Assembly: GCF_000956505.1 (NCBI RefSeq)
Contig: NZ_JYIX01000023.1
Coordinates: 1-64,000, forward strand
DNA from: Microbacterium azadirachtae
GTDB lineage: Bacteria; Actinomycetota; Actinomycetes; Actinomycetales; Microbacteriaceae
Direction: 5' to 3'
DNA length: 64,000 bases
In this document: one piece after another, positions 1-9,357 of the stretch
How the letters are laid out: each line of letters begins with the position of its first letter
How positions within the stretch are numbered: the stretch's first letter is position 1
Position numbers and translations under genes: made by a program
The notes under the pieces: model-generated
What the model was told of the DNA's origin: nothing
The model's database searches: none
Seen by the model: only the letters and a program-made list of their open reading frames with translations

Positions 1-154
1 CCGCCCACCCGCCCAGCCGCTCCGCGTCCACCCGCACGGCCATGCCGCTCGTGCGCGTGACGAGATCGCCCTCGAACGGCCCCTCGTCCTCGGCGAGCGT
101 TCGGATGGTGCGATGGGCACCCGCCACGGTGAGGTCCCTGCTGGATCCGGTCAT
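1..154 (-). CDS. Hypothetical protein, N-terminal part, cut by window edge
   Basis: An ATG at 154 (complement) opens a frame that stays open to the window edge, about 51 codons. It begins MTGSSRDLTVAGAHRTIR. Codon use is GC-rich at third positions like the neighbouring host genes. No domain is recognisable in so short a piece. It is divergent from the DUF4191 gene, leaving about 155 bases for both promoters. It could be a spurious frame. Confidence 0.4.
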   Translation of the reverse strand, partial: MTGSSRDLTVAGAHRTIRTLAEDEGPFEGDLVTRTSGMAVRVDAERLGGWA

Positions 155-310
155 GGCTCCATCCCAGCGCGTGCGGCGCCTCCGCGATGCGGTCGTCGCG
201 TGATCCGTGCGCAGTCCGGATCTCACGGATTCTGTGGAGGAAGAAGCTGTTCGCCCAGCGCGTGCCCTTCCGCGCCGTCACACGCCCGCAGAATCGGTAG
301 GCTGGAGGGT

Positions 311-1021
311 ATGGCAAAAAGTCCCTCCGCGACGGAGAAGCAGCCCGGCTTCTTCTCGCAGCTGCGCTCGCTCTTCCGCTTTACCCGGGAGATCTACCCG
401 TGGCTGCCCTGGGCGCAGATCGCGCTCCTGGTCGTCGGCGTCCTCATCGGCCTGATCGTCGGCTACCTCATCCCCCCGTTCCAGATCTGGAGCCTCGTGC
501 TGTGGGGCATCACCGGCCTGCTGCTGGGTGTGCTGGGCGCCATGTTCCTGATGACGCGCCTGTCCACGACCGCGATGTACCGCAAGATCGATGGCATGCC
601 CGGCGCCGCCGGCCACGTCATCAGCACGTCGCTCGGCCGCAGCTGGCAGGGATCCGAGGTCCCCGTGGGCGTGAACCCGAAGACGCAGGACGCGGTGTAC
701 CGCGCGATCGGCCGCGGCGGAATCGTGGTCGTCGCCGAGGGTTCGCGCGGCCGCCTCACCCGCCTCGTCAAGGACGAGAAGACCAAGGCCATGCGCGTGG
801 CACAGGGCGTGCCGGTGAATGTCTTCTACGTCGGTCACGGCGACGACGAGGTCTCGATCGAGAAGCTCTCCAAGACCATCAAGAAGCTCCCCAAGGCCAT
901 CGACAACGCGACCATGGCCGCCGTGATCAAGCGCATGGAGTCGGTCTCCCAGTCCGTCGCCTCGCTGCCGATCCCCAAGGGCATCGACCCGCTCAAGACG
1001 CGCGCACCGCGTCCGCGCTGA
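311..1021 (+). CDS. DUF4191 family membrane protein
   Basis: This 236-residue protein has a short basic N-terminus, two hydrophobic helices at about residues 35-55 and 60-82, and a long soluble C-terminal part with GGIVVVAEGSRGR near the middle and many lysines near the end. That layout matches the actinobacterial DUF4191 family, whose function is unknown. In related genomes this family usually sits near lipoate genes and glnA; here glnA lies about 5.8 kb downstream. The ATG at 311 is chosen over an upstream in-frame start at 113 because the extra residues are Arg/Ser-rich noise and a GGAGG lies just before 311. A strong hairpin follows the stop. Confidence 0.8.
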   Translation: MAKSPSATEKQPGFFSQLRSLFRFTREIYPWLPWAQIALLVVGVLIGLIVGYLIPPFQIWSLVLWGITGLLLGVLGAMFLMTRLSTTAMYRKIDGMPGAAGHVISTSLGRSWQGSEVPVGVNPKTQDAVYRAIGRGGIVVVAEGSRGRLTRLVKDEKTKAMRVAQGVPVNVFYVGHGDDEVSIEKLSKTIKKLPKAIDNATMAAVIKRMESVSQSVASLPIPKGIDPLKTRAPRPR

Positions 1022-1033
1022 GCCCCTGACGCC

Positions 1034-1070
1034 ACGAGCGCCCGGTCCCCTCGTGGGGCCGGGCGCTCGT
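1034..1070. terminator. Hairpin between convergent genes
   Basis: A stem made of ACGAGCGCCCGG and its complement closes a short loop between the DUF4191 stop (1021) and the rimK-like stop (1090). It can serve both convergent genes. There is no long U-tract, which is usual in high-GC actinobacteria. Confidence 0.65.
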
Positions 1071-1089
1071 CGTTTCGGAGAAGGTCCGC

Positions 1090-2286
1090 TCAGGACGACG
1101 ACTCAGGCATGTGCTCCTTGGAGAGCTTGCGCACCTTGGCACGCCGGCGACGACGCTCCGGGATCATCGACCGCATCTCGTCGAGCTTGCCGAAGCACAG
1201 CAACCGGTCCTCGTCCTCGAGCACGACGTGCTTGCGCGGGTTCGGGATGACGGTGACGCCGCGATGCAGCGTGAGCACCGTGATGTCGCGGTCCCACAGG
1301 CCGAGCTCGCCGAGCTGCTTGCCGACCTGCTCGGCACCGGCGTGGATGACGAGCTCGGCCACCCCGTAGCCGGTGGAGACGCTCAGGCGCTGGCGCACGT
1401 CGATCTCCGGGAAGTTCACCTGGTTCGCGATGAAGTCGATGATGGCGCCCGCCACGTCCAGCCCGGTGGCCGCCTCGATGCCCTGCAGGCCCGGCGAGGA
1501 GTTGACCTCCATGACCAGAGGGCCGTTCTCGCCCTCCAGCATGTCGACGCCCGCCACCCGCAGTCCCATGATCTGCGCGGCGCGGACGGCGGTCTGCTCG
1601 TAGACCGGGTCGAGCTGCACGGCCTCGACCGTGCCGCCCCGATGCACGTTGGAGCGGAATTCGTCGCCGTTCGCGACCCGCCGCATCGCCGCGACCACGC
1701 GGTCGCCGACCACGAGCGCGCGGATGTCCCTGCCTCGGCTCTCCGAGATGAACTTCTGGATCAGCACGTTCTGCTTGGTGGAGTGCAGCGTCTCGATGAT
1801 CGCCTCGGCGACCTTCACCTGGGGGGCGAGGATGACGCCGATCCCCTGCGTGCCCTCGAGCAGCTTGATGACGACGGGCGCCCCGCCGACCCGCTCGATC
1901 GCGGGACGCACGTCGGCACGGTTGCGCACGAACGCGGTGGGGGGCATCGCGATGTTGTGCCGGGACAGGATCTGGTTCGCGCGGAGCTTGTCCCTGGCGC
2001 TGGAGATGCCGTTCGCGGTGTTCGGCGTGTAGACGTCCATCTGCTCGAACTGACGGACGACGGCCGTGCCGAAGTACGTGATCGAGTTGCCGATGCGCGG
2101 CAGGATCGCGTCGTAGTCGCTCAGACGGCGACCACGGAAATGCAGATCCGGTTCATCCGCTGTGAGGTCGATCGCGAAGCGCAGGGTATTCAGCACCTTG
2201 ATCTGATGGCCGCGCTGAATCGCGGCGGCACGGAGGCGCTGGGTCGAGTAGGAGTGCGGGGCGCGCGAGAGCACGGCGAGCTTCAC
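1090..2286 (-). CDS. rimK: RimK-type ATP-grasp glutamate ligase with C-terminal RCK-like domain
   Basis: The 398-residue protein has a RimK preATP-grasp N-terminus (residues 1-95), an ATP-grasp core with the glycine-rich loop KLLEGTQGIGV at 141-151, RGRDIRALVVG at 185-194, and the metal-binding end VMEVNSSPGLQGIE at 258-271. About 120 further residues (290-360) resemble a TrkA-C/RCK_C domain. The family adds glutamates to a protein carboxyl terminus, ribosomal protein S6 in E. coli; the substrate here is unproven. It is divergent, with about 26 bases between starts, from a retropepsin-like protease of the RimB type. That pairing suggests a joint role in adding and trimming a modification. Confidence 0.8.
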   Translation of the reverse strand: MKLAVLSRAPHSYSTQRLRAAAIQRGHQIKVLNTLRFAIDLTADEPDLHFRGRRLSDYDAILPRIGNSITYFGTAVVRQFEQMDVYTPNTANGISSARDKLRANQILSRHNIAMPPTAFVRNRADVRPAIERVGGAPVVIKLLEGTQGIGVILAPQVKVAEAIIETLHSTKQNVLIQKFISESRGRDIRALVVGDRVVAAMRRVANGDEFRSNVHRGGTVEAVQLDPVYEQTAVRAAQIMGLRVAGVDMLEGENGPLVMEVNSSPGLQGIEAATGLDVAGAIIDFIANQVNFPEIDVRQRLSVSTGYGVAELVIHAGAEQVGKQLGELGLWDRDITVLTLHRGVTVIPNPRKHVVLEDEDRLLCFGKLDEMRSMIPERRRRRAKVRKLSKEHMPESSS

Positions 2287-2312
2287 GGTGATTTCCTGCC
2301 AGGATGTGTGTT

Positions 2313-2795
2313 GTGGACCGACCTACTCATTCAAGCACCCTAATCGGGTGGCGCGAGTGGGTGTCCCTGCCTGACGTCGGAATCCCCTGGATCAAGGCGA
2401 AGGTCGACACCGGCGCGCGCAGCTCCTCGCTGCACGCGCAGCACATCCGCGAGTTCGAGCGCGACGGCGCACCCTGGGTGCGGTTCGACGTCCGTCCGTG
2501 GCAGGGCGCTCACGAGCTCGTCCCCGTGGAACTGCCCGTGTTCGACCGCCGCGACGTGCGCTCGTCCTCCGGGCACGCGCAGAGCCGTCTGGTCGTACTG
2601 CTGGACCTCGTGCTGGTCGGCCGCAGGGTCACCGCGGAGGTCACCCTCAGCAACCGCAGCGAAATGGGCTTCCGGATGCTGATCGGCCGAGAGGCGCTGC
2701 GTCAGGGCTTCACGATCGATCCTGCGCGCTCGTTCATGGGCGGCAAGGCCCCGAAGACGTTCCGGCGCCTCAACCAGGGCCACACCGCCGCCTGA
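2313..2795 (+). CDS. RimB/DUF785-type retropepsin-like protease
   Basis: A protein of about 160 residues with the aspartic-protease signature VDTGARSSSLHA near residue 30 and the conserved IGREAL near the C-terminus, as in the family annotated as ATP-dependent zinc protease (DUF785). Members beside rimK in Pseudomonas act with RimK on ribosomal protein S6. I place the start at the GTG at 2313 because AGGA at 2301-2304 is correctly spaced; the ATG at 2304 overlaps that site. It is divergent from rimK, and its stop lies 6 bases from the convergent GNAT gene. Confidence 0.7.
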   Translation: MDRPTHSSTLIGWREWVSLPDVGIPWIKAKVDTGARSSSLHAQHIREFERDGAPWVRFDVRPWQGAHELVPVELPVFDRRDVRSSSGHAQSRLVVLLDLVLVGRRVTAEVTLSNRSEMGFRMLIGREALRQGFTIDPARSFMGGKAPKTFRRLNQGHTAA

Positions 2796-2801
2796 GCCCG
2801 G

Positions 2802-3278
2802 CTACAGGGCCTTGCGCATCTGCTGCGTGACCACGTCGTAGCCCGCGGATCCGTAGAGTGCGATCGCGGTGCGGTTGCCTCCGAAGACGTTCAGCTCGAG
2901 CGCGTCCGCACCCTCTCGGCGTGTCTCGGCCTCGACCGCCTGCAGCAGCGCTCGGCCGAGGCCTTCGCCCCGCCGCTCGGGAAGCACCTCGATGTCGTAC
3001 AGGAAGGCCACGCCGGGCGCGCCTCTCGGGTGGTCCAGGGCCACCCAGGCCCGTCCGATCGGCGCGCCGGCCTCGTCGACGCCGCGCAGCACCAGCATGC
3101 GATCCGTGGCGGGTCCGTCGGGAAGCAGCTCGGCGTTCTCCTCCGCGGCACGTGCGATCGCCCCCTCCGCCGGCCACCGCCCTGCGAGGACCTGGTCCTC
3201 GGCGTACTCTCGCGCGAGTTCATCCAACCATGCTTCGCACTCGGCGTCGGTCATGGTGCGGACGGTCACAGCAGGCAT
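2802..3278 (-). CDS. GNAT family N-acetyltransferase
   Basis: A 158-residue protein with the GNAT acetyl-CoA loop: VAFLYDIEVLPERRGEGLG followed by ALLQAVEAETRREG, then a C-terminal NRTAIALYGSAGYDV that matches motif B. The acceptor substrate cannot be told from sequence. The ATG at 3278 has GAGGA 7 bases upstream; an in-frame GTG at 3299 lacks a good ribosome site. It appears monocistronic. Confidence 0.8.
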   Translation of the reverse strand: MPAVTVRTMTDAECEAWLDELAREYAEDQVLAGRWPAEGAIARAAEENAELLPDGPATDRMLVLRGVDEAGAPIGRAWVALDHPRGAPGVAFLYDIEVLPERRGEGLGRALLQAVEAETRREGADALELNVFGGNRTAIALYGSAGYDVVTQQMRKAL

Positions 3279-3347
3279 GAACGCATCCTCGCAGATCACG
3301 GCATCTCACGGATCGCGCGCTGATCTGCGCCCGTGGCGCGACGGACC

Positions 3348-3776
3348 TCAGGCGCGGATGAGGACCGTTCCGACCGCCTTGTCGTGCAAGCCGCGCTGGT
3401 CGGCGTCGAAGATGACCGCGGGGATCACGAAGACCAGCAGCAAGGTGCGCACGATCGGACGCCACAGGCCGACCCAGGCGCCGTTCACCATGACCAGGCG
3501 GAGGCCCACGATGCGATGCCCGGGGCTGCCGCCGATCGTCGGGATGAACAGGATCTGCAGCACCGCGAACACGATCATCGGCGCGAACTGGGTGATCCCC
3601 GCCTCTTTCGGGAACGCGAACTGCTGGAACCCGAGGAAGGCGCCGGCAATGATCGACGCCGCCGCGTAGTCGATCGCGAGAGCCGCGATGCGCCGGCCGA
3701 TCCGTCCGACGCTGCCGGCGCCGGTCTTGGGGAGGCCGAGGCGTTCTCCGGGGTAGGTCTGCGCGGGGTCGGACAT
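3348..3776 (-). CDS. RDD family membrane protein
   Basis: This 142-residue protein starts with a soluble stretch and then carries the RDD signature: GRRIAALAIDYAAASI at about 27-42, a second hydrophobic helix, and GGSPGHRIVGLRLV, with a third helix near FVIPAVIFDADQRGLHDK. RDD proteins are small multi-pass proteins of mostly unknown role, some linked to ion transport. It stands alone between a GNAT gene and the metNIQ operon. Confidence 0.8.
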   Translation of the reverse strand: MSDPAQTYPGERLGLPKTGAGSVGRIGRRIAALAIDYAAASIIAGAFLGFQQFAFPKEAGITQFAPMIVFAVLQILFIPTIGGSPGHRIVGLRLVMVNGAWVGLWRPIVRTLLLVFVIPAVIFDADQRGLHDKAVGTVLIRA

Positions 3777-3844
3777 CCCTCCAGCCTAGGCGACGCGCGC
3801 CTCACGGCCCGCCCGCACCCTGCCCCATCCGCGGCTCGCGCACC

Positions 3845-3878
3845 CGCTCCCCGCCCGGCATCGGCCGGGCGGGGAGCG
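3845..3878 (-). terminator. Terminator of metQ-metN-metI operon
   Basis: A perfect 14-bp stem (CGCTCCCCGCCCGG and complement) with a 6-base loop lies 5 bases downstream of the metI stop. Confidence 0.75.
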
Positions 3879-3882
3879 CCCC

Positions 3883-4584
3883 TCAGCGGTTCAGGATCCT
3901 CTGCGCCAGCCTGTTCCCGAAGAACTGTCCCGCCTGCACGATCACGACGATGATCGCCACCGTGACCCAGGTGGCCTGCGAATCGAACTGCTGGTACCCG
4001 TACAGGATTGCGAAGTTGCCCAGCCCGCCTCCCCCGATGTACCCGGCCATCGCCGACATGTCGACGACGGCGATGAACATGAAGGTGTATCCGAGGATCA
4101 GCGGCGCGAGCGCCTCCGGGATGACGACCGTGAACAGGATCGAGATCCGGCGGGCGCCGATCGCGCTCGCTGCCTCCACGATGCCGGGATCCACCGCGAC
4201 CAGGTTCTGCTCCACCACGCGCCCGATCACGACCGCGGCCATGATCGTCATCGGAACGATCGCCGCGGCGGTGCCGAGCGTCGAACCCACCACCGCCTTC
4301 GTCACGGGAGCGACCGCCGTCAGGAAGATGATGAACGGGATCGGTCGGATCAGGTTCACCATGAGGTTCAGCGCGTGGAACAGCACCGTGTTCTGGAACA
4401 GGTTCCCCGGGCGGGTCGCGTACAGCAGCGCGCCCAGGAGGAGACCGGCGAGGCCTCCGATCACGAGCGTGACGACGACCATGACAACCGTCTCCTGCAC
4501 CGACTGGAGGAGAACCGGCGCGAGGGATCCCCAGTCCGACGACGGCACGAGGAGCGCCGGGTGCGCGGCGGAGACGACGCTCAT
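3883..4584 (-). CDS. metI: Methionine ABC transporter permease MetI
   Basis: A 233-residue membrane protein with about five hydrophobic helices and the permease cytoplasmic loop EAASAIGARRISIL at about residues 140-153, followed by PEALAPLILGYT. This matches the binding-protein-dependent permease of the MetNIQ importer for L- and D-methionine. Its ATG overlaps the metN stop by 4 bases (ATGA), so the two are translationally coupled. It is the last gene of the operon, followed by a strong hairpin. Confidence 0.88.
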   Translation of the reverse strand: MSVVSAAHPALLVPSSDWGSLAPVLLQSVQETVVMVVVTLVIGGLAGLLLGALLYATRPGNLFQNTVLFHALNLMVNLIRPIPFIIFLTAVAPVTKAVVGSTLGTAAAIVPMTIMAAVVIGRVVEQNLVAVDPGIVEAASAIGARRISILFTVVIPEALAPLILGYTFMFIAVVDMSAMAGYIGGGGLGNFAILYGYQQFDSQATWVTVAIIVVIVQAGQFFGNRLAQRILNR

Positions 4585-5663
4585 CGAGGATCCCCTGGCG
4601 TCGGCACGGCGTCTTCGACCACCCGGTCGTCCTCGAGCAGCACGGCCCGCGTTCGCGCCGAGAGCTCCACCGCGATCCGTGCGACGACAGCACGGTCGGC
4701 GTCGATCCGGTACGTGAGAGTGCCGAGCTGCTGACCCCGGATGTCCGTCACGCCGCCGTAGACCACCGTGCCTCGTACGCCGTGGCGGTCCAGCACGGCC
4801 GTGACGTCGTCGCTCGTGACCTCGTTCACGTCGACGCTGAGCAGCTCGCCCCCTCGTACCCTGAGCGCCTCCCGCGTCTCGCCCTGGGGCACCCCCTGGG
4901 TGACCGCGTCGACGAAGCGCGCGGTCAGCGCGGCACGAGGATGTGCGAACACCCGATAGGTGTCGCCGTGATCGACGATCCTCCCCTGGTCCATCACGAT
5001 GACCCGATCGCACAGTTCGTGCACGATCGAGATCTGATGCGTGATGACCACCATGGTGATACCCAGACGGCGATTGATCTCGCGGAGCAGATCCAGCACC
5101 TCGGCGGTGGTCTGCGGATCCAGTGCGCTGGTCGCCTCGTCCGCGAGCAGCAGTTCAGGGCTCGTCGCGATGGCGCGTGCGATGCCGACCCGCTGCTTCT
5201 GCCCGCCGGAGAGCCGGCGCGGCCGCTGACCCGCCTTGTCGGTGAGGCCGACGAAGTCCAGGAGCTCGGTGACCCGTGCGTCGATGTCGGCCCTGCTCCA
5301 GCCGGCGACCCGCAGCGGGTACGCGACATTGCCGCGCACCGTGCGCGCGTGGAAGAGGTTGAACTGCTGGAAGATCATGCCGATGCGCCCGCGCAGACCC
5401 CGCAGCTCCGCCGTGGAGGCGCTGCCCACATCCACGCCGAGCACGCTCACGGCGCCGGAGGACGGTCGCTCCAGGCCGTTGATGAGCCGCACGAGCGTCG
5501 ACTTGCCGGCGCCGGAGTAGCCGATCACGCCGACGATCGAGCCGGGCTCGACCGTGAAGCTCGCATCCTCCACGGCGACGAACCCGCCGGAGGCCCGGGA
5601 TCGCCCCGAGCCTCCGGCGGGATACGCCTTGGAGACGGCGTCGAACGAGATGACCGATGCCAT
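4581..5663 (-). CDS. metN: Methionine ABC transporter ATP-binding protein MetN
   Basis: This 360-residue ATPase has Walker A GYSGAGKST at 48-56, signature LSGGQKQRVGIARA, Walker B LLLADEATSALD and the H-loop VVITHQ. After the nucleotide-binding domain it has a C-terminal region of about 80 residues resembling the NIL regulatory domain, which binds methionine and inhibits transport in E. coli MetN. The gene sits 5 bases after metQ and overlaps metI by 4 bases. Confidence 0.92.
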   Translation of the reverse strand: MASVISFDAVSKAYPAGGSGRSRASGGFVAVEDASFTVEPGSIVGVIGYSGAGKSTLVRLINGLERPSSGAVSVLGVDVGSASTAELRGLRGRIGMIFQQFNLFHARTVRGNVAYPLRVAGWSRADIDARVTELLDFVGLTDKAGQRPRRLSGGQKQRVGIARAIATSPELLLADEATSALDPQTTAEVLDLLREINRRLGITMVVITHQISIVHELCDRVIVMDQGRIVDHGDTYRVFAHPRAALTARFVDAVTQGVPQGETREALRVRGGELLSVDVNEVTSDDVTAVLDRHGVRGTVVYGGVTDIRGQQLGTLTYRIDADRAVVARIAVELSARTRAVLLEDDRVVEDAVPTPGDPR

Positions 5664-5668
5664 CCCGC

Positions 5669-6577
5669 TCAGCCCTTGGCCTTGAGCGCGGTCTGCAGCG
5701 AGGTGAGCTCCTCCCCCAGCTTCGCCGCCGTCCAGCTCGTCTGGAACTTCAGGTTCTTCTGGTTGAGCGCCGTCACGGCCGCCTCGACCTCCGGCGAGTG
5801 GTAGGCCTCCACGAGCTTCGCCCAGCGCGGGTCGTCCTTCTTGTCGGCGCGGGTGACGAACACGTTGATGTACGGGGCCAGCTGCGGATCGTCCAGGTTC
5901 TCCTTGAAGACGATCAGGTCGTCGCCGAGGCCGCCCTTCTGCGCCTGGGTGTTGTTCACCACTGCGGCCTGAGCGCTGCCGTCCTTGAGCGCGGTGACCG
6001 TCTGGTTGGCGTCGACCGGCTTGAGTGTGATCGACGAGGTCAGCACGTCGCCCGGAGTGGCCAGCGCGCTGCCGCCGTCCTTGAGCGTGAGCAGGCCGGC
6101 CTTCTGCAGGTTGAGCAGCGCGCGAGCCAGATTGGTCGGGTTGTTCGGAACGGCGACCGTGGCGCCCGCGGGCAGGTCCTTCACGTCGTGGTACTTCTCC
6201 GAGTAGAGCGCGAGCGGATAGACCGCGGTCGCCCCCACCGGCACCAGCGTGCCGCCGTTCTTGACGTTGAACTGCGACAGGAAGATCAGATGCTGGAACA
6301 GGTTCGCATCCAGCGCGCCGTCCTGGACGCCCTGGTTCAGCTGCACGCCGTCGTTGAGGGTGCGCACCTCGAGGTCGATGCCCTCGGCCTTGAGCTTGCC
6401 CTTCAGGATGGTCCAGTACTGCTCGTTCCCGTCGTCGGCGCCGATCACGATGTGCTTCGCATCGGAGGAGGACGACGATGCCGAGGCGGATCCGGGCGCG
6501 CAGCCGGCGAGCGCCATCATCCCGACGGCCGTCACGGCGAGGGCGGAAAGGAGGCGGTTCACTCGGTGCGTTGTCAT
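5669..6577 (-). CDS. metQ: Methionine-binding lipoprotein MetQ (NlpA family)
   Basis: This 302-residue substrate-binding protein has a lipoprotein signal with lipobox LAGC, Cys at residue 26, then a serine-rich linker and the NlpA-family body (KHIVIGADDGNEQYW, LIFLSQFNVKNGGTLVPVG). It should be anchored outside the membrane and deliver methionine to MetNI. It is the first gene of the metQ-metN-metI operon. I looked for a SAM riboswitch upstream and could not support one. Confidence 0.9.
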   Translation of the reverse strand: MTTHRVNRLLSALAVTAVGMMALAGCAPGSASASSSSSDAKHIVIGADDGNEQYWTILKGKLKAEGIDLEVRTLNDGVQLNQGVQDGALDANLFQHLIFLSQFNVKNGGTLVPVGATAVYPLALYSEKYHDVKDLPAGATVAVPNNPTNLARALLNLQKAGLLTLKDGGSALATPGDVLTSSITLKPVDANQTVTALKDGSAQAAVVNNTQAQKGGLGDDLIVFKENLDDPQLAPYINVFVTRADKKDDPRWAKLVEAYHSPEVEAAVTALNQKNLKFQTSWTAAKLGEELTSLQTALKAKG

Positions 6578-6700
6578 GCCCAGGATCGAACCATCGTCGG
6601 CGCCTCCGCCGCTCGCGAAAGCGACACGCTCCGTCATCCATGGCCACACGACGAAACACGGGAAGGATCCTTCGGCGAGATCGCAGCAGACCCCTGAGGC

Positions 6701-6727
6701 GTAACACGCCCGAAACATTCCAGACAC
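6701..6727 (+). promoter_or_regulatory. GlnR-like box upstream of glnA
   Basis: GTAAC, a 6-base spacer, GAAAC, another 6-base spacer and GACAC reproduce the actinobacterial GlnR arrangement gTnAC-n6-GaAAC about 85-100 bases before the glnA start. GlnR controls nitrogen genes in Streptomyces and mycobacteria. The third half-site is weaker. No glnR gene is in the window. Confidence 0.5.
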
Positions 6728-6799
6728 GATCACGTCATCCCCTCCTCGTAACCTGCTTGCAGGTCGCTCGACCGCACCCGTTCCTCCAGGAGTTGATGC

Positions 6800-8224
<1,425 letters not shown>

Positions 8225-8250
8225 CGAGATATCGCGGCAAGACTGGGGCT

Positions 8251-8269
8251 AGTCCGCAGACAGTCCGCA
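8251..8269. repeat. Paired AGTCCGCA repeats, candidate left integrase arm sites
   Basis: AGTCCGCAGA at 8251 and AGTCCGCA at 8262 form a direct repeat with an 11-base period, 34 bases from the attL core. The same pair with the same period occurs near the right end (23471 and 23482). Short paired repeats at both ends fit the arm-type binding sites of tyrosine integrases. Confidence 0.55.
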
Positions 8270-8274
8270 AAATT

Positions 8275-9357
8275 TCAAGAACCCGTCTCAGCATCCCCCG
8301 GCTGAGGCGGGTTCTTTCGTGCTTCCAGGACGGCCGCGACCGCAGTCCGCGAGGATTCGTCGCGGTCGGGCCAGAGGTGGCCGTACGTGTCGAGCGTCGT
8401 CTTTGCCGAGGCGTGCCGCAGTCGCGCCTGGACAGTCTTGATGTCGAGCCCGGCGGCGATTAGCAGCGACGCGAAGTAGTGCCGGAGATCATGGATCCGG
8501 AAGTCCTCGGGCAGACCCTTCACCTTGCCGCGGGCATCCCGCCACGCGGCTTCGATCGTGTACGGAGCGACAGGCCGCCCGAAGACGCCGACGACGATGG
8601 TCTTGCTCCTGAACGTGACCGGGTTCGCGTTCAGCATGAGTGCGAGGTCCGTTGGGATCGGGATCGGGTTCTTCGACTCCTCAGTCTTCAGCGGCTCCGC
8701 TGGGTACTGGATCGCGGGAGTGATCACTCCTCGCATGAAGTCGACATCCTCGACCCGCAGCGCCGCGATCTCCGCTACCCTCAGCCCCGCGAACGCACCG
8801 AGCAGCACGACCGGGCGGAAGTGATCCGGCAGCGCGTCGTAAAGCGCCCAGACCTGCTCCGTCGTCGCGACATAGGGGCGCTGTTTCGCACCCTTCGGCG
8901 ATGTCTTCCGACTGCACGGGTTCTTCACGACGAGCCCGTCGTGCATCGCGTCCGTGAACAGCTGCGAGAGGCGCGCATGCAGGGCGTACGCGTAGCTGGG
9001 GGCGTATCCCCTACCCGAGAGCCCGACAACCCAAGAACGGACTTCAGACGGGCGTACAGAGCGAATCGGGCGATGCCCCAGATCTGCCTTGATCACCGCG
9101 AGGTGAGTTCTCGCCTGGCGCACGGTTGATGCCCGGTTCCGCTCATAGCCCTGGATCCAGGTATCAGCCCACTCGGCAAGAGTCGTTCGAGCCCGCGCCG
9201 GAGCTAGGTGCGTTCCCTGCGCGACCGCCGATGTCTGCTCGACAAGCCATGCACTGCCCTCGCGCTTCGTCTTGAAATGCCGCGCATGCTCCTTGCCTGC
9301 GTCGTCGCGGTAGCGTGCTCGCCAGGAGCCATTAGTCCTCTGCTTGATGCTCGCCAA
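8275..9357 (-). CDS. int: Tyrosine recombinase / phage integrase
   Basis: The protein has an N-terminal AP2-like arm-binding region (WRARYRDDAGKEHARHF), a SAM-like core-binding domain and a catalytic domain. Numbered from an in-frame ATG at 9378, the catalytic residues are R200 (AGLR), K236, H296 and R299 (HDLRH), H322 (LRHAS) and Tyr332 (DTYGHLW). The TTG at 9357 is preferred because AGGGAG lies 6 bases upstream and family members begin near ASIK. Either start overlaps the end of the upstream gene. The last 14 codons form one arm of the hairpin that terminates glnA. It should catalyse integration into and excision from glnA. Confidence 0.92.
   Translation of the reverse strand: MASIKQRTNGSWRARYRDDAGKEHARHFKTKREGSAWLVEQTSAVAQGTHLAPARARTTLAEWADTWIQGYERNRASTVRQARTHLAVIKADLGHRPIRSVRPSEVRSWVVGLSGRGYAPSYAYALHARLSQLFTDAMHDGLVVKNPCSRKTSPKGAKQRPYVATTEQVWALYDALPDHFRPVVLLGAFAGLRVAEIAALRVEDVDFMRGVITPAIQYPAEPLKTEESKNPIPIPTDLALMLNANPVTFRSKTIVVGVFGRPVAPYTIEAAWRDARGKVKGLPEDFRIHDLRHYFASLLIAAGLDIKTVQARLRHASAKTTLDTYGHLWPDRDESSRTAVAAVLEARKNPPQPGDAETGS
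8279..8314. terminator. Terminator of glnA, embedded in the integrase coding end
   Basis: GAACCCGTCTCAGC and GCTGAGGCGGGTTC pair over 14 bp with one G-U and an 8-base loop, followed by TTT on the + side and by an A/T-rich run on the other side. It lies 54 bases after the glnA stop and wholly within the last integrase codons. A near copy lies at 23673-23708. Confidence 0.65.

Noticed and set aside
6578..6799. SAM riboswitch upstream of metQ
   Set aside because: I could not assemble the conserved helices or junction motifs; the region is better explained by the glnA promoter and GlnR-like box.
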